Positions 44,357 to 53,023 of a stretch of DNA of 64,000 nt are shown piece after piece. Each line of letters begins with the position of its first letter. Positions within the stretch are counted from its first letter, which is position 1. The stretch lies in NCBI GenBank assembly GCA_020850755.1, contig JADZEB010000027.1, forward strand, positions 1 through 64,000, in the 5' to 3' direction. The stretch comes from Alphaproteobacteria bacterium (GTDB lineage: Bacteria; Pseudomonadota; Alphaproteobacteria; Acetobacterales; Acetobacteraceae). Both the position numbers and the translations under genes were made by a program. The notes below the pieces were generated by a model. It was not told the origin of the DNA. It did not search any database and saw only the letters and a list, made by a program, of their open reading frames with translations.

Positions 44357-45113
44357 AGAAGCTGGTCATCTCGTAGCCGATGCCGGCATCGAGCGCGCGG
44401 GCAAGCTGGGCCGCGATCGCCCGATTGGCCGCCCGCTTCGACCAGCCGAGGATGTAGGGCGAGCGCTTCATCAGCCGCGCGCACAATCCGGCCACCGTCT
44501 CGTCGAGCTGTGCGGCCGGCACCGCATAGTTGATCACGCCGAGCGCCAGCAGTTCCCGCGCGGTGAAGGAGCGCGCGAGCAACAGCGCCTCCTTGGCCAG
44601 CGCGGGCGGCAGGAACAGCGGGATCAGCGCCGTGCCGCCATCGCCCGGCACCATGCTCCATTCCGCGCCCCAGCCCTCGATCTCGCCGGCGGCGAGGTGG
44701 CTGTCCACGATCACCACATCCTCGCGCGCCACGATCAGGTCCGAGCCGAACATGATGCTGGCGCCAAGCCCGCTGACCGCGCCATTCACGCGCGCGATCA
44801 CCGGCTTCTCGATGCCGGCGAGCGATTCGTGGATGCGCAATATGCCGGTGAAGGTCTCCCACAGATGCCTTGGCTCGACGCGGCCCTGCACCGTCTCGGC
44901 CTTGGCATAGTGCTCGCGCCGGCGGCCGGTGAGGAACGCCTCGCCCGCGCCGGTCAGCACGAGCACGCGCACGTCCGCATCGCCGCGCGCGCGTTCGAGC
45001 AGGTTGGCCAGATCCCAGTGCATGTTGGTGTCGTCGGTCTGCGCCTTCATGCGCACCGTCAGCACCGCATCGGCGAGCGCCACGACGAGCGAGGCGAAGG
45101 CGTAGTCGGCCAT
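44334..45113 (-). CDS. Enoyl-CoA hydratase/isomerase family protein
   Basis: 259-residue crotonase-fold protein, only distantly like the one at 39651-40451. Oxyanion segments: GAGEAFLTGRRREHYAK and VNGAVSGLGASIMFGSDLIVA; then EIEGWGAEWSMVPGDGGTAL. The Glu residues here lie near the usual acid/base site. C-terminal helix GYEMTSFFMRHRGE. Substrate unknown. A 13-bp minisatellite begins 14 nt upstream of its start codon, in what must be its promoter region. Confidence 0.87.
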   Translation of the reverse strand: MADYAFASLVVALADAVLTVRMKAQTDDTNMHWDLANLLERARGDADVRVLVLTGAGEAFLTGRRREHYAKAETVQGRVEPRHLWETFTGILRIHESLAGIEKPVIARVNGAVSGLGASIMFGSDLIVAREDVVIVDSHLAAGEIEGWGAEWSMVPGDGGTALIPLFLPPALAKEALLLARSFTARELLALGVINYAVPAAQLDETVAGLCARLMKRSPYILGWSKRAANRAIAAQLARALDAGIGYEMTSFFMRHRGE

Positions 45114-45126
45114 GTCGGGTCCTTTC

Positions 45127-45191
45127 GTGGCAGATGGTCGTGGCAGATGGTCGTGGCAGATGGTCGCGGCGGATGGTCGCGGCGGATGGTC
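45127..45191. repeat. 13-bp minisatellite upstream of enoyl-CoA hydratase
   Basis: Five tandem 13-bp units: three exact GTGGCAGATGGTC followed by two GCGGCGGATGGTC. It sits 14 nt upstream of the start codon of the minus-strand hydratase gene, so unit number would change the leader or promoter spacing. A looser C/T-rich repeat (CCTTCCTCACGCGCC-like) lies further along at about 45260-45310. Confidence 0.9.
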
Positions 45192-45301
45192 GCGGCGGCG
45201 GGTGGCGATGCTGCGCCCGCGCGCGCGGCCCGGTCAATGGCCGCTGCGCCCGGGCGCCTTCCTCACGCGCCCTCCTCCCGCACCGTCCTCACGCGCCTTC
45301 C

Positions 45302-45718
45302 TCACGCACCTTCCTCTGGCGATTTGTGGCAGACGACGCAGAGCTTGTTGCCATCGAGGTCGCGCAGATAGGCGCCGTAATAGTTCGGATGGTAGTGCAT
45401 GCGGATGCCGGGCTTGCCCTCGTCGGTGGCGCCGAGCGCCAGCGCGGTCGCGTGGAAATCATCCACCGCCTTGCGGGTGGGGGCGCGGAACGCGGCCATG
45501 CAGCCATTGCCGGGCGTGGGCGGCTGGCCGTTGGCCGGGCGGCCCACCCAGAAGGTCGGCCCGCCCTCGACCGTGGGCGCATCCGCCATCATCCAGCCGG
45601 CCCAGCCATGCTCGGCATAGCTGTGCACGCGCTTGAGCCCGATCGTCGCCAGCACCGGATCGTAGAACGCGACGGCGCGGGCGAAATCGTGGCTGCCCAC
45701 CGTGACATGGCTGAACAT
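45302..45718 (-). CDS. VOC-family (glyoxalase/dioxygenase fold) protein
   Basis: 138-residue single-domain VOC protein. Starts MFSHVTVGSHDFARAVAFYD, typical of the family with a His metal ligand, and closes with YYGAYLRDLDGNKLCVVCH, where the usual DPDGN-E end is seen as DLDGNKL. Metal-dependent isomerase, dioxygenase or resistance function cannot be separated. AGGAGAT upstream supports the ATG at 45718. Divergent from the FAD oxidoreductase operon at 45831. Confidence 0.85.
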   Translation of the reverse strand: MFSHVTVGSHDFARAVAFYDPVLATIGLKRVHSYAEHGWAGWMMADAPTVEGGPTFWVGRPANGQPPTPGNGCMAAFRAPTRKAVDDFHATALALGATDEGKPGIRMHYHPNYYGAYLRDLDGNKLCVVCHKSPEEGA

Positions 45719-45830
45719 GGCTGCATCTCCTGCGGGGTCCCGGGGTTGGAAGCGGCGCGCGGGGCCGGCGCGCCATCGCGGCGGGAATCCCTCTTGCCGG
45801 CGGGCGCGGCCGGGAGCAGGCTCGGCACCC

Positions 45831-46967
45831 ATGAACGCATCCTTGCACAGCTCCGACGCGATCGTCATCGGCGGGGGCGTCGTGGGCGGGGCGATCGCCT
45901 ACGGCCTTGCCAAGCGCGGCCTGTCCGTCACGCTGCTGGACGAGGGCGATGTCGCCTTCCGCGCCGCGCGCGCCAATTTCGGTCTCGTCTGGGTCCATTC
46001 CAAGGGGCCGGGCTTTCCCGCCTACCAGGAATGGTCGCAACGCTCGGCCGATCTCTGGGGCGATTTCGCCGCCGAGCTGACCGCCGATTCCGGCGTCAGC
46101 CCACACCATGAGCGGCGCGGCGGATTCCACTTCACGCTCGGCGATGAGGAGTTCGAGGCGCGCGCCCAGCTTCTCAGGCGCATGCACAACCAGCAGCCGC
46201 CCGGCCGCTACGCCGCGCGCATGGTCGAGCGGTCCGAGCTCGAACGCATGCTGCCCAACATCCGCTTCGGGCCGCGCGTCTCGGGCGCCTCCTTCTCGGA
46301 AAGCGACGGGCAGGCCAGCCCTCTGCACCTCCTGCACGGGCTGATGGGCGCCTGCCAGGCGCGCGGCGTGCGCCTCTATGGCGAGCATCGCGCCAGCGCC
46401 ATCACGCGCGAGCCGGGCGGGGCCTTCATCGTCACGGCGGGGCCGCGCCGTTTCGCCGCGCCCAAGCTCGTGCTCGCCGCCGGCAATGGCAATCCGCCGC
46501 TCGCGAAAATGGTCGGGCTCGAGGCGCCGGTGCGCCCGCAGCGCGGCCAGGTCGCCGTCACCGAGCGCACCGAGCGCTTCTTCCACCATACCGGCTCCGG
46601 CGTGCGGCAATTGCCGGAAGGCACGGTGATCCTCGGCTCCTCCGAGGAGGAGGCGGGCTTCGACACCAGCGCGCGCTCCGACGTGGTCGGCCAGATCGTG
46701 CACCGGAACATCCAGGTCATGCCCGATCTCGCCCGCCTGCGCCTAGTGCGGTTCTGGGCCGGACTGCGCGTCATGACGCCGGACAGCTTCCCGGTCTACA
46801 ACCAGTCCGAGACGCATCCCGGCGCCTTCATCGCCACCTGCCATTCCGGCGTGACGCTGGCGGCGGCGCATGCCAATGCGCTCGCGCCGCAGATCATCGC
46901 CGGCGCGCTCTCCCCCGAGATGGCGCCCTTCACGGCGCGGAGGTTCCATGTTTCGAAGGCTGCCTGA
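45831..46967 (+). CDS. FAD-dependent amino-acid/opine dehydrogenase, beta-type subunit
   Basis: 378-residue DAO-family flavoprotein. Rossmann motif AIVIGGGVVGGAIAYGLA at the start; GFHFTLGDEEFEARAQLLR in the substrate half; C-terminal MTPDSFPVYNQSETHPGAFIATCHSG with FAD-contact residues. Followed by a small [2Fe-2S] protein overlapping by 20 nt and a pyridine-nucleotide-disulfide-type flavoprotein. Together they match the HcnC-HcnA-HcnB / opine oxidase three-subunit arrangement, where this subunit binds the amine substrate. Confidence 0.86.
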   Translation: MNASLHSSDAIVIGGGVVGGAIAYGLAKRGLSVTLLDEGDVAFRAARANFGLVWVHSKGPGFPAYQEWSQRSADLWGDFAAELTADSGVSPHHERRGGFHFTLGDEEFEARAQLLRRMHNQQPPGRYAARMVERSELERMLPNIRFGPRVSGASFSESDGQASPLHLLHGLMGACQARGVRLYGEHRASAITREPGGAFIVTAGPRRFAAPKLVLAAGNGNPPLAKMVGLEAPVRPQRGQVAVTERTERFFHHTGSGVRQLPEGTVILGSSEEEAGFDTSARSDVVGQIVHRNIQVMPDLARLRLVRFWAGLRVMTPDSFPVYNQSETHPGAFIATCHSGVTLAAAHANALAPQIIAGALSPEMAPFTARRFHVSKAA

Positions 46968-47334
46968 CGCGGCCGCGGGCCCGCTCGTGCCCGTGACGAT
47001 CGACGGACAAGGCGTGATGGTGCCCGAGGGCGAAAGCGCCGCCGCCGCGGCGCTGGCCGCCGGCATGGTGCCCACCCGTACCACGCCCGTTTCGGGCGCG
47101 CCGCGCGCGCCCTGGTGCATGATGGGCGTCTGCTTCGAGTGCCTGATGGAGATCGACGGCGAGCCCAACATGCAGGGCTGCATGGTGCCGGTGCGCGCCG
47201 GCATGGTGATCCGCCGCCAGGAGGGCGCGCGCAGGCTGCCGGCCATGCCCGGCACCTCGCACGAGGCCGCCGGCGCGTCCCTCGGCGCCGCGTCCGGCGC
47301 GCCTGCTGCCGCTCCCGCCAACCCGCAAGGCTGA
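46948..47334 (+). CDS. Small [2Fe-2S] subunit (HcnA-like)
   Basis: 128-residue ferredoxin-like protein. Four cysteines in the pattern C-x4-C-x2-C-x11-C (WCMMGVCFECLMEIDGEP...GC), matching HcnA/SoxA-N and NAD(P)-independent dehydrogenase iron-sulphur subunits. GGAGG four nt upstream sets the ATG at 46948, inside the end of the preceding gene. An Ala/Pro-rich tail follows the domain. Carries electrons between the two flavin subunits encoded on either side. Confidence 0.87.
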   Translation: MFRRLPDAAAGPLVPVTIDGQGVMVPEGESAAAAALAAGMVPTRTTPVSGAPRAPWCMMGVCFECLMEIDGEPNMQGCMVPVRAGMVIRRQEGARRLPAMPGTSHEAAGASLGAASGAPAAAPANPQG

Positions 47335-47345
47335 GGGAGCGCGCC

Positions 47346-48845
47346 ATGGTCAGCGGACCCGGAGAGGGCCACTACGCCAAGCCCGGCCTCGCCACCGAGG
47401 AGGAGAGCTTCGATTTCGTCGTCGTCGGCTCCGGCCCTGCCGGCATGGCGGCGGCGAGCGAGGCGATGCGCCGCGGCCTGTCCACGCTCCTGCTCGACGA
47501 GCAGCCGGCGGCGGGCGGGCAGATCTATCGCGGCATCGAGGCGGCGGCCGACAAGCCGGCGCATTTCGCCCGCCTCGGCGCCGACTACCAGCATGGCCGC
47601 GCGCTGGCCACCCGCCTGCGCGACAGCGGGGCGGTGCTGCGCTACGGCGCCTTCGTGTGGGAGATCACCAAGGACCGGCGCCTGACCGTCTCGCGCGAGG
47701 GACGCTCGACGCTCGTGCATGCGGGGCAGATCCTGCTCGCCACCGGCGCGCTGGAGCGCCCGGTGCCGATCCCCGGCTGGACCCTGCCCGGGGTGATGAC
47801 CGCGGGCGCGGCGCAGATCCTGCTGAAGACCGCCGGCCAGGTGCCGGCCGGGCGCGCGGTGCTGGCCGGTTCCGGCCCGCTGCTCTATCTGCTCGCCGCG
47901 CAGCTGATCGAGGCCGGCGCGCCCCCCGTGATACTGGTCGAGACGCAGCCCGCCGACAACTGGATGCGCGCGTTGCCGCACCTGCCGCGCGCGCTGCGCA
48001 ACCCGGCCCTGCTCAAGAAGGGGCTGGGCTTGCTGAAGACCATTCGCGGCGCGGGCGTGTCGCGCTTTGCCGGGGCCACCGATCTCGAAGCGCTGGCCGG
48101 CGAGGATGGGCGGGTGCGTGCGCTTTCCTTCATGCGCCGCGGCCGGCGCGTCGAGGTGGAGTGCGACCTCCTGCTGTTGCACGAGGGCGTGATCCCGAAC
48201 ATGAACCTCGCCCTCGCGCTCGGCTGCGCCAGCCGCTGGAGCGATACGCGGCTCGCCTTCGAGCCGGAGACGGACGAGTGGTTCCAGTCCTCGGTCGAGG
48301 GCGTGGCGATCGCGGGCGACGGCGCCGGGATCGAGGGCGCGCAGGCGGCCGAACAGCAGGGGCGCATCGCGGCGCTGGGAGCGGCGATGCGGCTCGGCCG
48401 GATCACCAGGGCCGAGGCCGAAGCCGAAGCCGTGCCGCCGCGCGAGGCGCTGGCCGGCTGGCGCGGTGCGCGCCCGTTCCTGGAGGCGCTCTACCGCCCG
48501 GCCGACGGGCAGCGCATCCCCTCCCGCGCCGATGTCATCGTCTGCCGCTGCGAGGAAGTGACGGTTGCCGACATCCGCGATGCGGTGGCCACCGGCGCGC
48601 TCGGGCCGAACCAGGCCAAGGCCTTCACCCGCTGCGGCATGGGGCCGTGCCAGGGCCGGATGTGCGGCCCCACCGTCACCGCGCTGATCGGCCAGATTCG
48701 CGGCGTGCCGCCCGAGGAGGTCGGCTACTACCGGCTGCGCCCGCCGCTCAAGCCGATTCCGCTGGCCGAGATCGCGGCGATGGCGGTGGCATCGGGCGGC
48801 GAGCGCCAGGACGCAATCCGCGACCGCCTGCCCGGCGGCGGCTGA
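47346..48845 (+). CDS. FAD/NAD-type oxidoreductase with [2Fe-2S] tail (HcnB/OoxA-like)
   Basis: 499-residue flavoprotein. FAD motif FVVVGSGPAGMAAASEA, second nucleotide motif VLAGSGPLLYLLAAQLIEAG, FAD-loop AIAGDGAGIEGAQAAEQQG. The C-terminal ~80 residues are a BFD-type [2Fe-2S] domain: CRCEEVTVADIRDAV, then FTRCGMGPCQGRMCG. This is the alpha subunit pattern of hydrogen-cyanide synthase, octopine/nopaline oxidases and D-hydroxyproline dehydrogenase. With the two upstream genes it should form a membrane-linked amino-acid or opine dehydrogenase feeding the respiratory chain. Substrate not predictable; cyanide production is not implied. Confidence 0.88.
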   Translation: MVSGPGEGHYAKPGLATEEESFDFVVVGSGPAGMAAASEAMRRGLSTLLLDEQPAAGGQIYRGIEAAADKPAHFARLGADYQHGRALATRLRDSGAVLRYGAFVWEITKDRRLTVSREGRSTLVHAGQILLATGALERPVPIPGWTLPGVMTAGAAQILLKTAGQVPAGRAVLAGSGPLLYLLAAQLIEAGAPPVILVETQPADNWMRALPHLPRALRNPALLKKGLGLLKTIRGAGVSRFAGATDLEALAGEDGRVRALSFMRRGRRVEVECDLLLLHEGVIPNMNLALALGCASRWSDTRLAFEPETDEWFQSSVEGVAIAGDGAGIEGAQAAEQQGRIAALGAAMRLGRITRAEAEAEAVPPREALAGWRGARPFLEALYRPADGQRIPSRADVIVCRCEEVTVADIRDAVATGALGPNQAKAFTRCGMGPCQGRMCGPTVTALIGQIRGVPPEEVGYYRLRPPLKPIPLAEIAAMAVASGGERQDAIRDRLPGGG

Positions 48846-49179
48846 AGGCTGCGGCTGAAGGGCTGCGGCTGAAGGGCTGCGGCTGAAGGGCGGACGCGAC
48901 CGGGCGGCAGCGCCCGGCGAGGATGCGGCGGCTGCGCGCCTGTGATCGACACGGGATCGGGTGGCGCGGGATCGGGCCATCGCGCAAGCGGCGGTTCGTG
49001 CCGGCTCGCGGGCCATTCCTGGTACCCGCCACGCGCCCCCGCTTGAGCGCGCGGCACTTCTCGGGCACAAGGCGGCGACAGCCTCGCGCGCGCCCGCCCC
49101 TCCTGTCACGGCCGACCGTCACCCCGCGCCCCTCCCCGCGCCTCTCTCCCGCACCCTGCCGCCCGCCCGGAGCCTTGCC
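48846..49179. other. Gene-free spacer before fhs
   Basis: 334 bp without a convincing gene. The left end holds a 14-bp tandem repeat (48849-48890). The reading frame of fhs is open upstream to about 48961, but the extension is Arg/Pro-rich and unlike formate-tetrahydrofolate ligases. I could not identify a promoter or riboswitch. Confidence 0.6.
48849..48890. repeat. 14-bp tandem repeat after the dehydrogenase operon
   Basis: Three exact copies of CTGCGGCTGAAGGG, starting just after the stop codon of the upstream gene. A decayed copy overlaps the gene end (GGCGGCTGAAGG), so the repeat seems to have grown out of the coding 3' end, copying its TGA. Confidence 0.88.
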
Positions 49180-50859
49180 ATGTCCGTCCCGTCCGATCTC
49201 GACATCGCCAACGCCGCCACGCTCCGCCCGATCGCCGCCGTGGCGGCCAAGGCCGGCATCCCCGAGAGCGCGCTCTATGCCTTCGGGCCGCACAAGGCCA
49301 AGCTCACCTTCGACTTCATCGCCAGCGTCAAGGACCGCCCCGACGGGCGGCTGATCCTGGTCACCGGCATCAGCCCCACCGCCGCCGGCGAAGGCAAGAC
49401 CACGACCACGATCGGGCTGGCCGATGCGCTCAACCGGCTGGGTAGGCGCGCCATGATCGCGCTGCGCGAGCCCTCGCTCGGCCCCTGCTTCGGCGTCAAG
49501 GGCGGGGCCACGGGCGGCGGCTATGCGCAGGTGGCGCCGATGGCCGAGATCAACCTGCACTTCACCGGCGATTTCCACGCCATCACCGCGGCCAACAACC
49601 TGCTCGCGGCGATGATCGACAACCACATCTACTGGGGCAACGCGCTCGGGCTCGATACCCGCCGCATCGCCTGGCGCCGCGCCATGGACATGAACGACCG
49701 CGCGCTGCGCCAGACCGTCTCCTCGCTCGGCGGCGTCGCCAACGGCTATGCGCGCGAGGACGGGTTCGACATCACGGTGGCCTCCGAGGTGATGGCGATC
49801 TTCTGCCTCGCCACCGACCTCGACGATCTCGCCCGGCGGCTTGGCGACATCATCCTCGGCTGGACGCGCGAGGGGCGCGCCGTCACCGCGCGCGAGCTCA
49901 AGGCGCATGGCGCCATGACCGCGCTCCTGCGCGATGCGCTGATGCCCAACATCGCCCAGACGCTGGAGGGCAACCCGGCGCTGATCCATGGCGGCCCCTT
50001 CGCCAACATCGCCCATGGCTGCAACTCGGTGGTGGCGACGCGGCTTGCTCTCAAGCTCGGCGAGTATGTCGTCACCGAGGCGGGCTTCGGCGCCGATCTG
50101 GGGGCGGAGAAGTTCATCGACATCAAGTGCCGCAAGGCGGGGCTGCGGCCCTCGGCGGCGGTGGTGGTGGCCACCGTGCGCGCGCTCAAGATGCATGGCG
50201 GCGTCGCCAAGGCCGATCTCAAGGCCGAGAACATCGCCGCGCTCAAGGCCGGGATCGCCAACCTCGCCCGTCATGTCGAGAACATGCAGGGCTTCGGCCT
50301 GCCGGTGGTGGTGGCGATCAACCGCTTCGTCACCGACACCGATGCCGAGATCGCCGCCGTGCAGGAGGCGATGGCGGCCCTTGGCGCGCAAGCCGTGCTC
50401 TGCACCCACTGGGCCGATGGCGGCAGGGGCGCCGAGGCGCTGGCGCAGGCGGTGATGGCGGCGGCCGAACGCGCCGACCCGGCCCGCTTCCGCTTCTGCT
50501 ACCCCGACGAGATGGGGCTGGCCGAGAAGATCCGCACCATCGCGCGCAGCATCTACCGCGCGGCGGATGTGCAGATCCCGGCCAAGGTCGCCGCCCGGCT
50601 CGCCGGCTTCGAGAAGGCGGGCTTCGGCCGGCTGCCGGTCTGCATCGCCAAGACGCAATACTCCTTCTCCGCCGACCCCGAGGCGCGCGGCGCGCCGGAA
50701 GGCCACATCCTGCCGGTGCGCGAGGTGCGGCTTTCGGCCGGGGCGGGCTTCGTCGTCGCCGTGTGCGGCGAGATCATGACCATGCCCGGCCTGCCCAAGG
50801 TGCCGGCGGCCGAGGGCATCGGCGTGAACGCGGCCGGCACCATCGAGGGGCTGTTCTAG
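49180..50859 (+). CDS. fhs: Formate-tetrahydrofolate ligase
   Basis: 559-residue enzyme making 10-formyl-tetrahydrofolate from formate and ATP. P-loop [16 protein letters not shown] near residue 60, conserved [20 protein letters not shown], the folate-site region [15 protein letters not shown] near the C-terminus, and [19 protein letters not shown]. Full family length (~556-560). The ATG at 49180 gives the standard N-terminus ([18 protein letters not shown]). Connects one-carbon supply to folate, complementing MetH. Confidence 0.97.
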   Translation: MSVPSDLDIANAATLRPIAAVAAKAGIPESALYAFGPHKAKLTFDFIASVKDRPDGRLILVTGISPTAAGEGKTTTTIGLADALNRLGRRAMIALREPSLGPCFGVKGGATGGGYAQVAPMAEINLHFTGDFHAITAANNLLAAMIDNHIYWGNALGLDTRRIAWRRAMDMNDRALRQTVSSLGGVANGYAREDGFDITVASEVMAIFCLATDLDDLARRLGDIILGWTREGRAVTARELKAHGAMTALLRDALMPNIAQTLEGNPALIHGGPFANIAHGCNSVVATRLALKLGEYVVTEAGFGADLGAEKFIDIKCRKAGLRPSAAVVVATVRALKMHGGVAKADLKAENIAALKAGIANLARHVENMQGFGLPVVVAINRFVTDTDAEIAAVQEAMAALGAQAVLCTHWADGGRGAEALAQAVMAAAERADPARFRFCYPDEMGLAEKIRTIARSIYRAADVQIPAKVAARLAGFEKAGFGRLPVCIAKTQYSFSADPEARGAPEGHILPVREVRLSAGAGFVVAVCGEIMTMPGLPKVPAAEGIGVNAAGTIEGLF

Positions 50860-51004
50860 CCGCCAGCGGCGCGGGCAGCGGCCAGCCGGCAAGAGCGAGG
50901 GGGCGCTTGCCCGCCAGCCCCCGGCTGGCGCATGCTGGTTGAGCAAGTGTAACGAAAGCGGCCGCAAGCCGGCGCGCGAGGCACGCCGCAAGACGGGGCA
51001 AGTG

Positions 51005-51643
51005 ATGGATCGGACCAGCCAGGCACCGAAGGCGAGAGCGGCAGCCCCCGGCAATGCCGGGGCGGGCGCGAGCGCGCCTGCCCGTCCGGCCGCGCGGGCC
51101 CCGGCCGCCGCCGCGCCGATCGCTCCGGCCGCGCGCGCAGCCCTGATGGCCGAGATGACCGGCGAGATCCCGCGCCTGCGCCGCTTCGCCCGCGTGCTCG
51201 CCCGCGATCCCGACCGCGCCGACGACCTGGTGCAGGAGGCGCTCACGCGTGCCATCTCGCGGATCGAGACCTTCCAGCCCGGCACCTCGATGCGCGCCTG
51301 GCTGTTCACGATCGTGCACAACACGCACATCTCGGCGGCGCGGCGCCATGCGCGCAGCCCGATCTCGGAAGTGACCGACCTCGACCTCGTGCCGGCGCCG
51401 GTGGCCCCGCGCCAGGAAAGCGGGCTGGCGATGCGCGACCTCGCCTCGGCCTTCGCCGCCCTGCCCGAGAACCAGCAGCAGGTGATGATGCTGGTGGCGG
51501 TTGAAGGCATGGACTATGCCGATGCCGCGCGCGTGCTGGAGGTGCCGGTGGGCACGGTGCGCTCGCGCCTGTCGCGGGCGCGCGATGCCTTGCGCGCCGC
51601 CTTGGGCGAGGACCCGCGCGCGCGCCCCGCAGAGGCGCCCTGA
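51005..51643 (+). CDS. ECF sigma factor, probable EcfG-type
   Basis: 212-residue two-domain sigma factor. Region 2 (residues ~55-115): LRRFARVLARDPDRADDLVQ, FQPGTSMRAWLFTIVHNTHI. Region 4 (~145-195): LPENQQQVMMLVAVEGMDYA, VPVGTVRSRLSRARDALRAA. The Ala/Pro-rich lead of ~45 residues is unusual. The FQPGTxxxAWLFTI block occurs in EcfG-like and some other alphaproteobacterial ECF groups. EcfG is favoured because nepR and phyR lie 1-2 kb away, but here the gene is on the opposite strand, and I see no GGAAC-N16-CGTT promoter before it. In-frame start 50939 is possible. Confidence 0.8.
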   Translation: MDRTSQAPKARAAAPGNAGAGASAPARPAARAPAAAAPIAPAARAALMAEMTGEIPRLRRFARVLARDPDRADDLVQEALTRAISRIETFQPGTSMRAWLFTIVHNTHISAARRHARSPISEVTDLDLVPAPVAPRQESGLAMRDLASAFAALPENQQQVMMLVAVEGMDYADAARVLEVPVGTVRSRLSRARDALRAALGEDPRARPAEAP

Positions 51644-51646
51644 AGC

Positions 51647-51765
51647 CTAGGGCACGTTCCGCTCGGCTTGAATCACTCGTGCCCGAGAAACTGAAGGTTC
51701 GCGAGCAGCCTGGTCCGATCTGGTGGAGCCGCGCTGCGGTTCCACCAGATCGGACGCTGCTCTAG
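51647..51765 (+). repeat. Dispersed double-hairpin element, copy 4 (hairpin I broken)
   Basis: 119 bp with CTAG at 51647-51650 and 51762-51765. It begins CTAGGGCACGTTCCGCTCGG but the return arm of hairpin I is missing (about 12 nt lost). The linker (GAAACTGAAGGTTCGCGAGC) and hairpin II (GATCTGGTGGAGCCG/CGGTTCCACCAGATC, one mismatch) remain. The right CTAG gives the stop codon of the minus-strand membrane protein gene. Lies between convergent genes, 4 nt after the sigma factor stop. Confidence 0.88.
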
Positions 51766-52175
51766 AGGGAGGGGCGCTCCGCCGCGTGCCGCGATGCCGG
51801 CACCGCGCCCGCGACGCTAGCGCCCGCTGCGGGCGACAGCTCGGCGCGGGCGGCGATACGCGGCGCCTCGATCGCGCGGAACAGAAGATAGGCCGAACCG
51901 GCAACCGCCACGACCAGGAAAGCGGTCAGGGCCATGCCCACCGGCTTCGCGGCCCCGCCGCCCGCCGCCAGCCGCTTGCGCAGGAAACGGAACGCGCCGC
52001 CGAACAGCAGGGCGGCGGCGAACATGCCCACCAGGATGAACAAGGGCGCCGTGACCGAGAGGAACGACACCCCGGCCGTGAAGCCGTAGAGGAACAGGCC
52101 AGCCGCGATCCAGGTATAGGCGGCGATGGCGCCGTCATTCTGGTTGATCGAGACGGGAGGGGCGTTCTTGTGCAT
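51762..52175 (-). CDS. Small unknown membrane protein in the stress locus
   Basis: 137-residue protein with about three membrane helices (IAAGLFLYGFTAGVSFLSV; APLFILVGMFAAALLFGGAF; GMALTAFLVVAVAGSAYLLF) and short Ala-rich tail. No family recognised. The ATG at 52175 gives a short polar N-terminus; ribosome site is weak. Its TAG stop belongs to repeat copy 4. It lies downstream of nepR on the same strand across a 382-bp gap. A link to the stress response is only positional. Confidence 0.7.
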   Translation of the reverse strand: MHKNAPPVSINQNDGAIAAYTWIAAGLFLYGFTAGVSFLSVTAPLFILVGMFAAALLFGGAFRFLRKRLAAGGGAAKPVGMALTAFLVVAVAGSAYLLFRAIEAPRIAARAELSPAAGASVAGAVPASRHAAERPSL

Positions 52176-52557
52176 GCGCTGGCCGCCGGCTTCCGGAGGG
52201 CGTCGCTCGCGGCGACAATGCCCCAGCATGCCATATCACCCGCGATTCGAGAGGCTCCGGGAGGCAGACGATGCGCATGCCGCATGAGGGCGACAGCCTG
52301 CCCCACGCCCCGAATGGGTGGCCCGAGCGGGTCGCACGCGGATGCGCGGACGCTGCCGCCATCGCCCTGGCAGCGCCAAGCACGCGGCCAGGCATGACCT
52401 TGCCCGGGGAGAGATGTCGCGGACGGGATCGGGGTTGCGGCCAGGAGCCGCTCAGACCTGCTCCTGCGGCCGGACCGGCCGGGCCGCAGCGCAGACGGCG
52501 CACGGGCCGGACCTGCCGGCCCCGGTTTCGCCGTATCCCGGGCGGCGCGAGCGGCCG
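52176..52557. other. Gene-free spacer between nepR and the membrane protein
   Basis: 382 bp with no convincing gene; open frames on the plus strand are Arg/Pro-rich and lack a ribosome site. The minus-strand promoter for the membrane protein should lie here, but no GGAAC-type or -35/-10 pair was found by eye. Confidence 0.55.
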
Positions 52558-52818
52558 TCAGGCCTTGCCGCGGCGGGCAAGCGCGTCCTGTAGCGCCTTG
52601 AGCATGAAATCGGGCACCGGCTCGTCCAGCATGGGATCGAACAGGCGCCGCAACTCCGCGCTAAGCCATTGGTCGAATTCGGCGTCGTCGCGCTGGCGCA
52701 GGCTCTCGAGATCCGCCTTCTGAAGCGCCTCCTCCTGCGCCTTGGCGGTACTCGCGGCCCCAGCGTTATTCTTCGTGCTCATAGCCCGGAAACTCCTGAA
52801 ACGGGCCTTGGTTGCCAT
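52558..52818 (-). CDS. nepR: Anti-sigma factor NepR
   Basis: 86-residue NepR, which sequesters EcfG until PhyR-P binds it. The conserved helices are seen as FDQWLSAELRRLFDPMLDEP and VPDFMLKALQDAL, with the EPVPD motif between. The N-terminal part is unstructured Ala/Lys-rich. The ATG at 52818 has GAGGGG 6 nt upstream; ATG 52782 (AGGAG 11 nt upstream) would also keep the domain. A near-perfect EcfG promoter lies 40 nt upstream. Confidence 0.88.
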   Translation of the reverse strand: MATKARFRSFRAMSTKNNAGAASTAKAQEEALQKADLESLRQRDDAEFDQWLSAELRRLFDPMLDEPVPDFMLKALQDALARRGKA

Positions 52819-52858
52819 CCACCGCCCCTCGTTGCCCGAGGCGCGGTCTACTTAAGCA

Positions 52859-52883
52859 AACGCTGGAATAGGCGATCGGTTCC
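52859..52883 (-). promoter_or_regulatory. EcfG-type promoter for nepR
   Basis: Minus strand reads GGAAC, 16 nt, CGTTT: an exact match to the alphaproteobacterial general stress consensus GGAAC-N16-17-cGTT. Predicted transcription start about 52850, giving a ~30-nt leader to the nepR ATG at 52818. It implies that nepR is activated by the sigma factor it restrains (negative feedback). Confidence 0.85.
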
Positions 52884-53023
52884 ATACGAACTGACACAGG
52901 ACTGTCAGGAAAATGACACCCGATTCCGCGGAGCGGGACAAGCCCCCATGCACGCCCGGCCGTCGGGAGCACACGCAGAACGGGTACGGCCACAACCGTG
53001 TCGCGACGCGGCAGCGCCATCCG

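Noticed and set aside
45831..48845. A hydrogen cyanide synthase operon
   Set aside because: The three-subunit layout matches HcnABC, but the same architecture serves opine and hydroxyproline dehydrogenases, and gene order differs; cyanide formation cannot be claimed.
48961..49179. N-terminal extension of the formate-tetrahydrofolate ligase
   Set aside because: The extra residues are Arg/Pro-rich and have no counterpart in the family; ATG 49180 gives the standard length.
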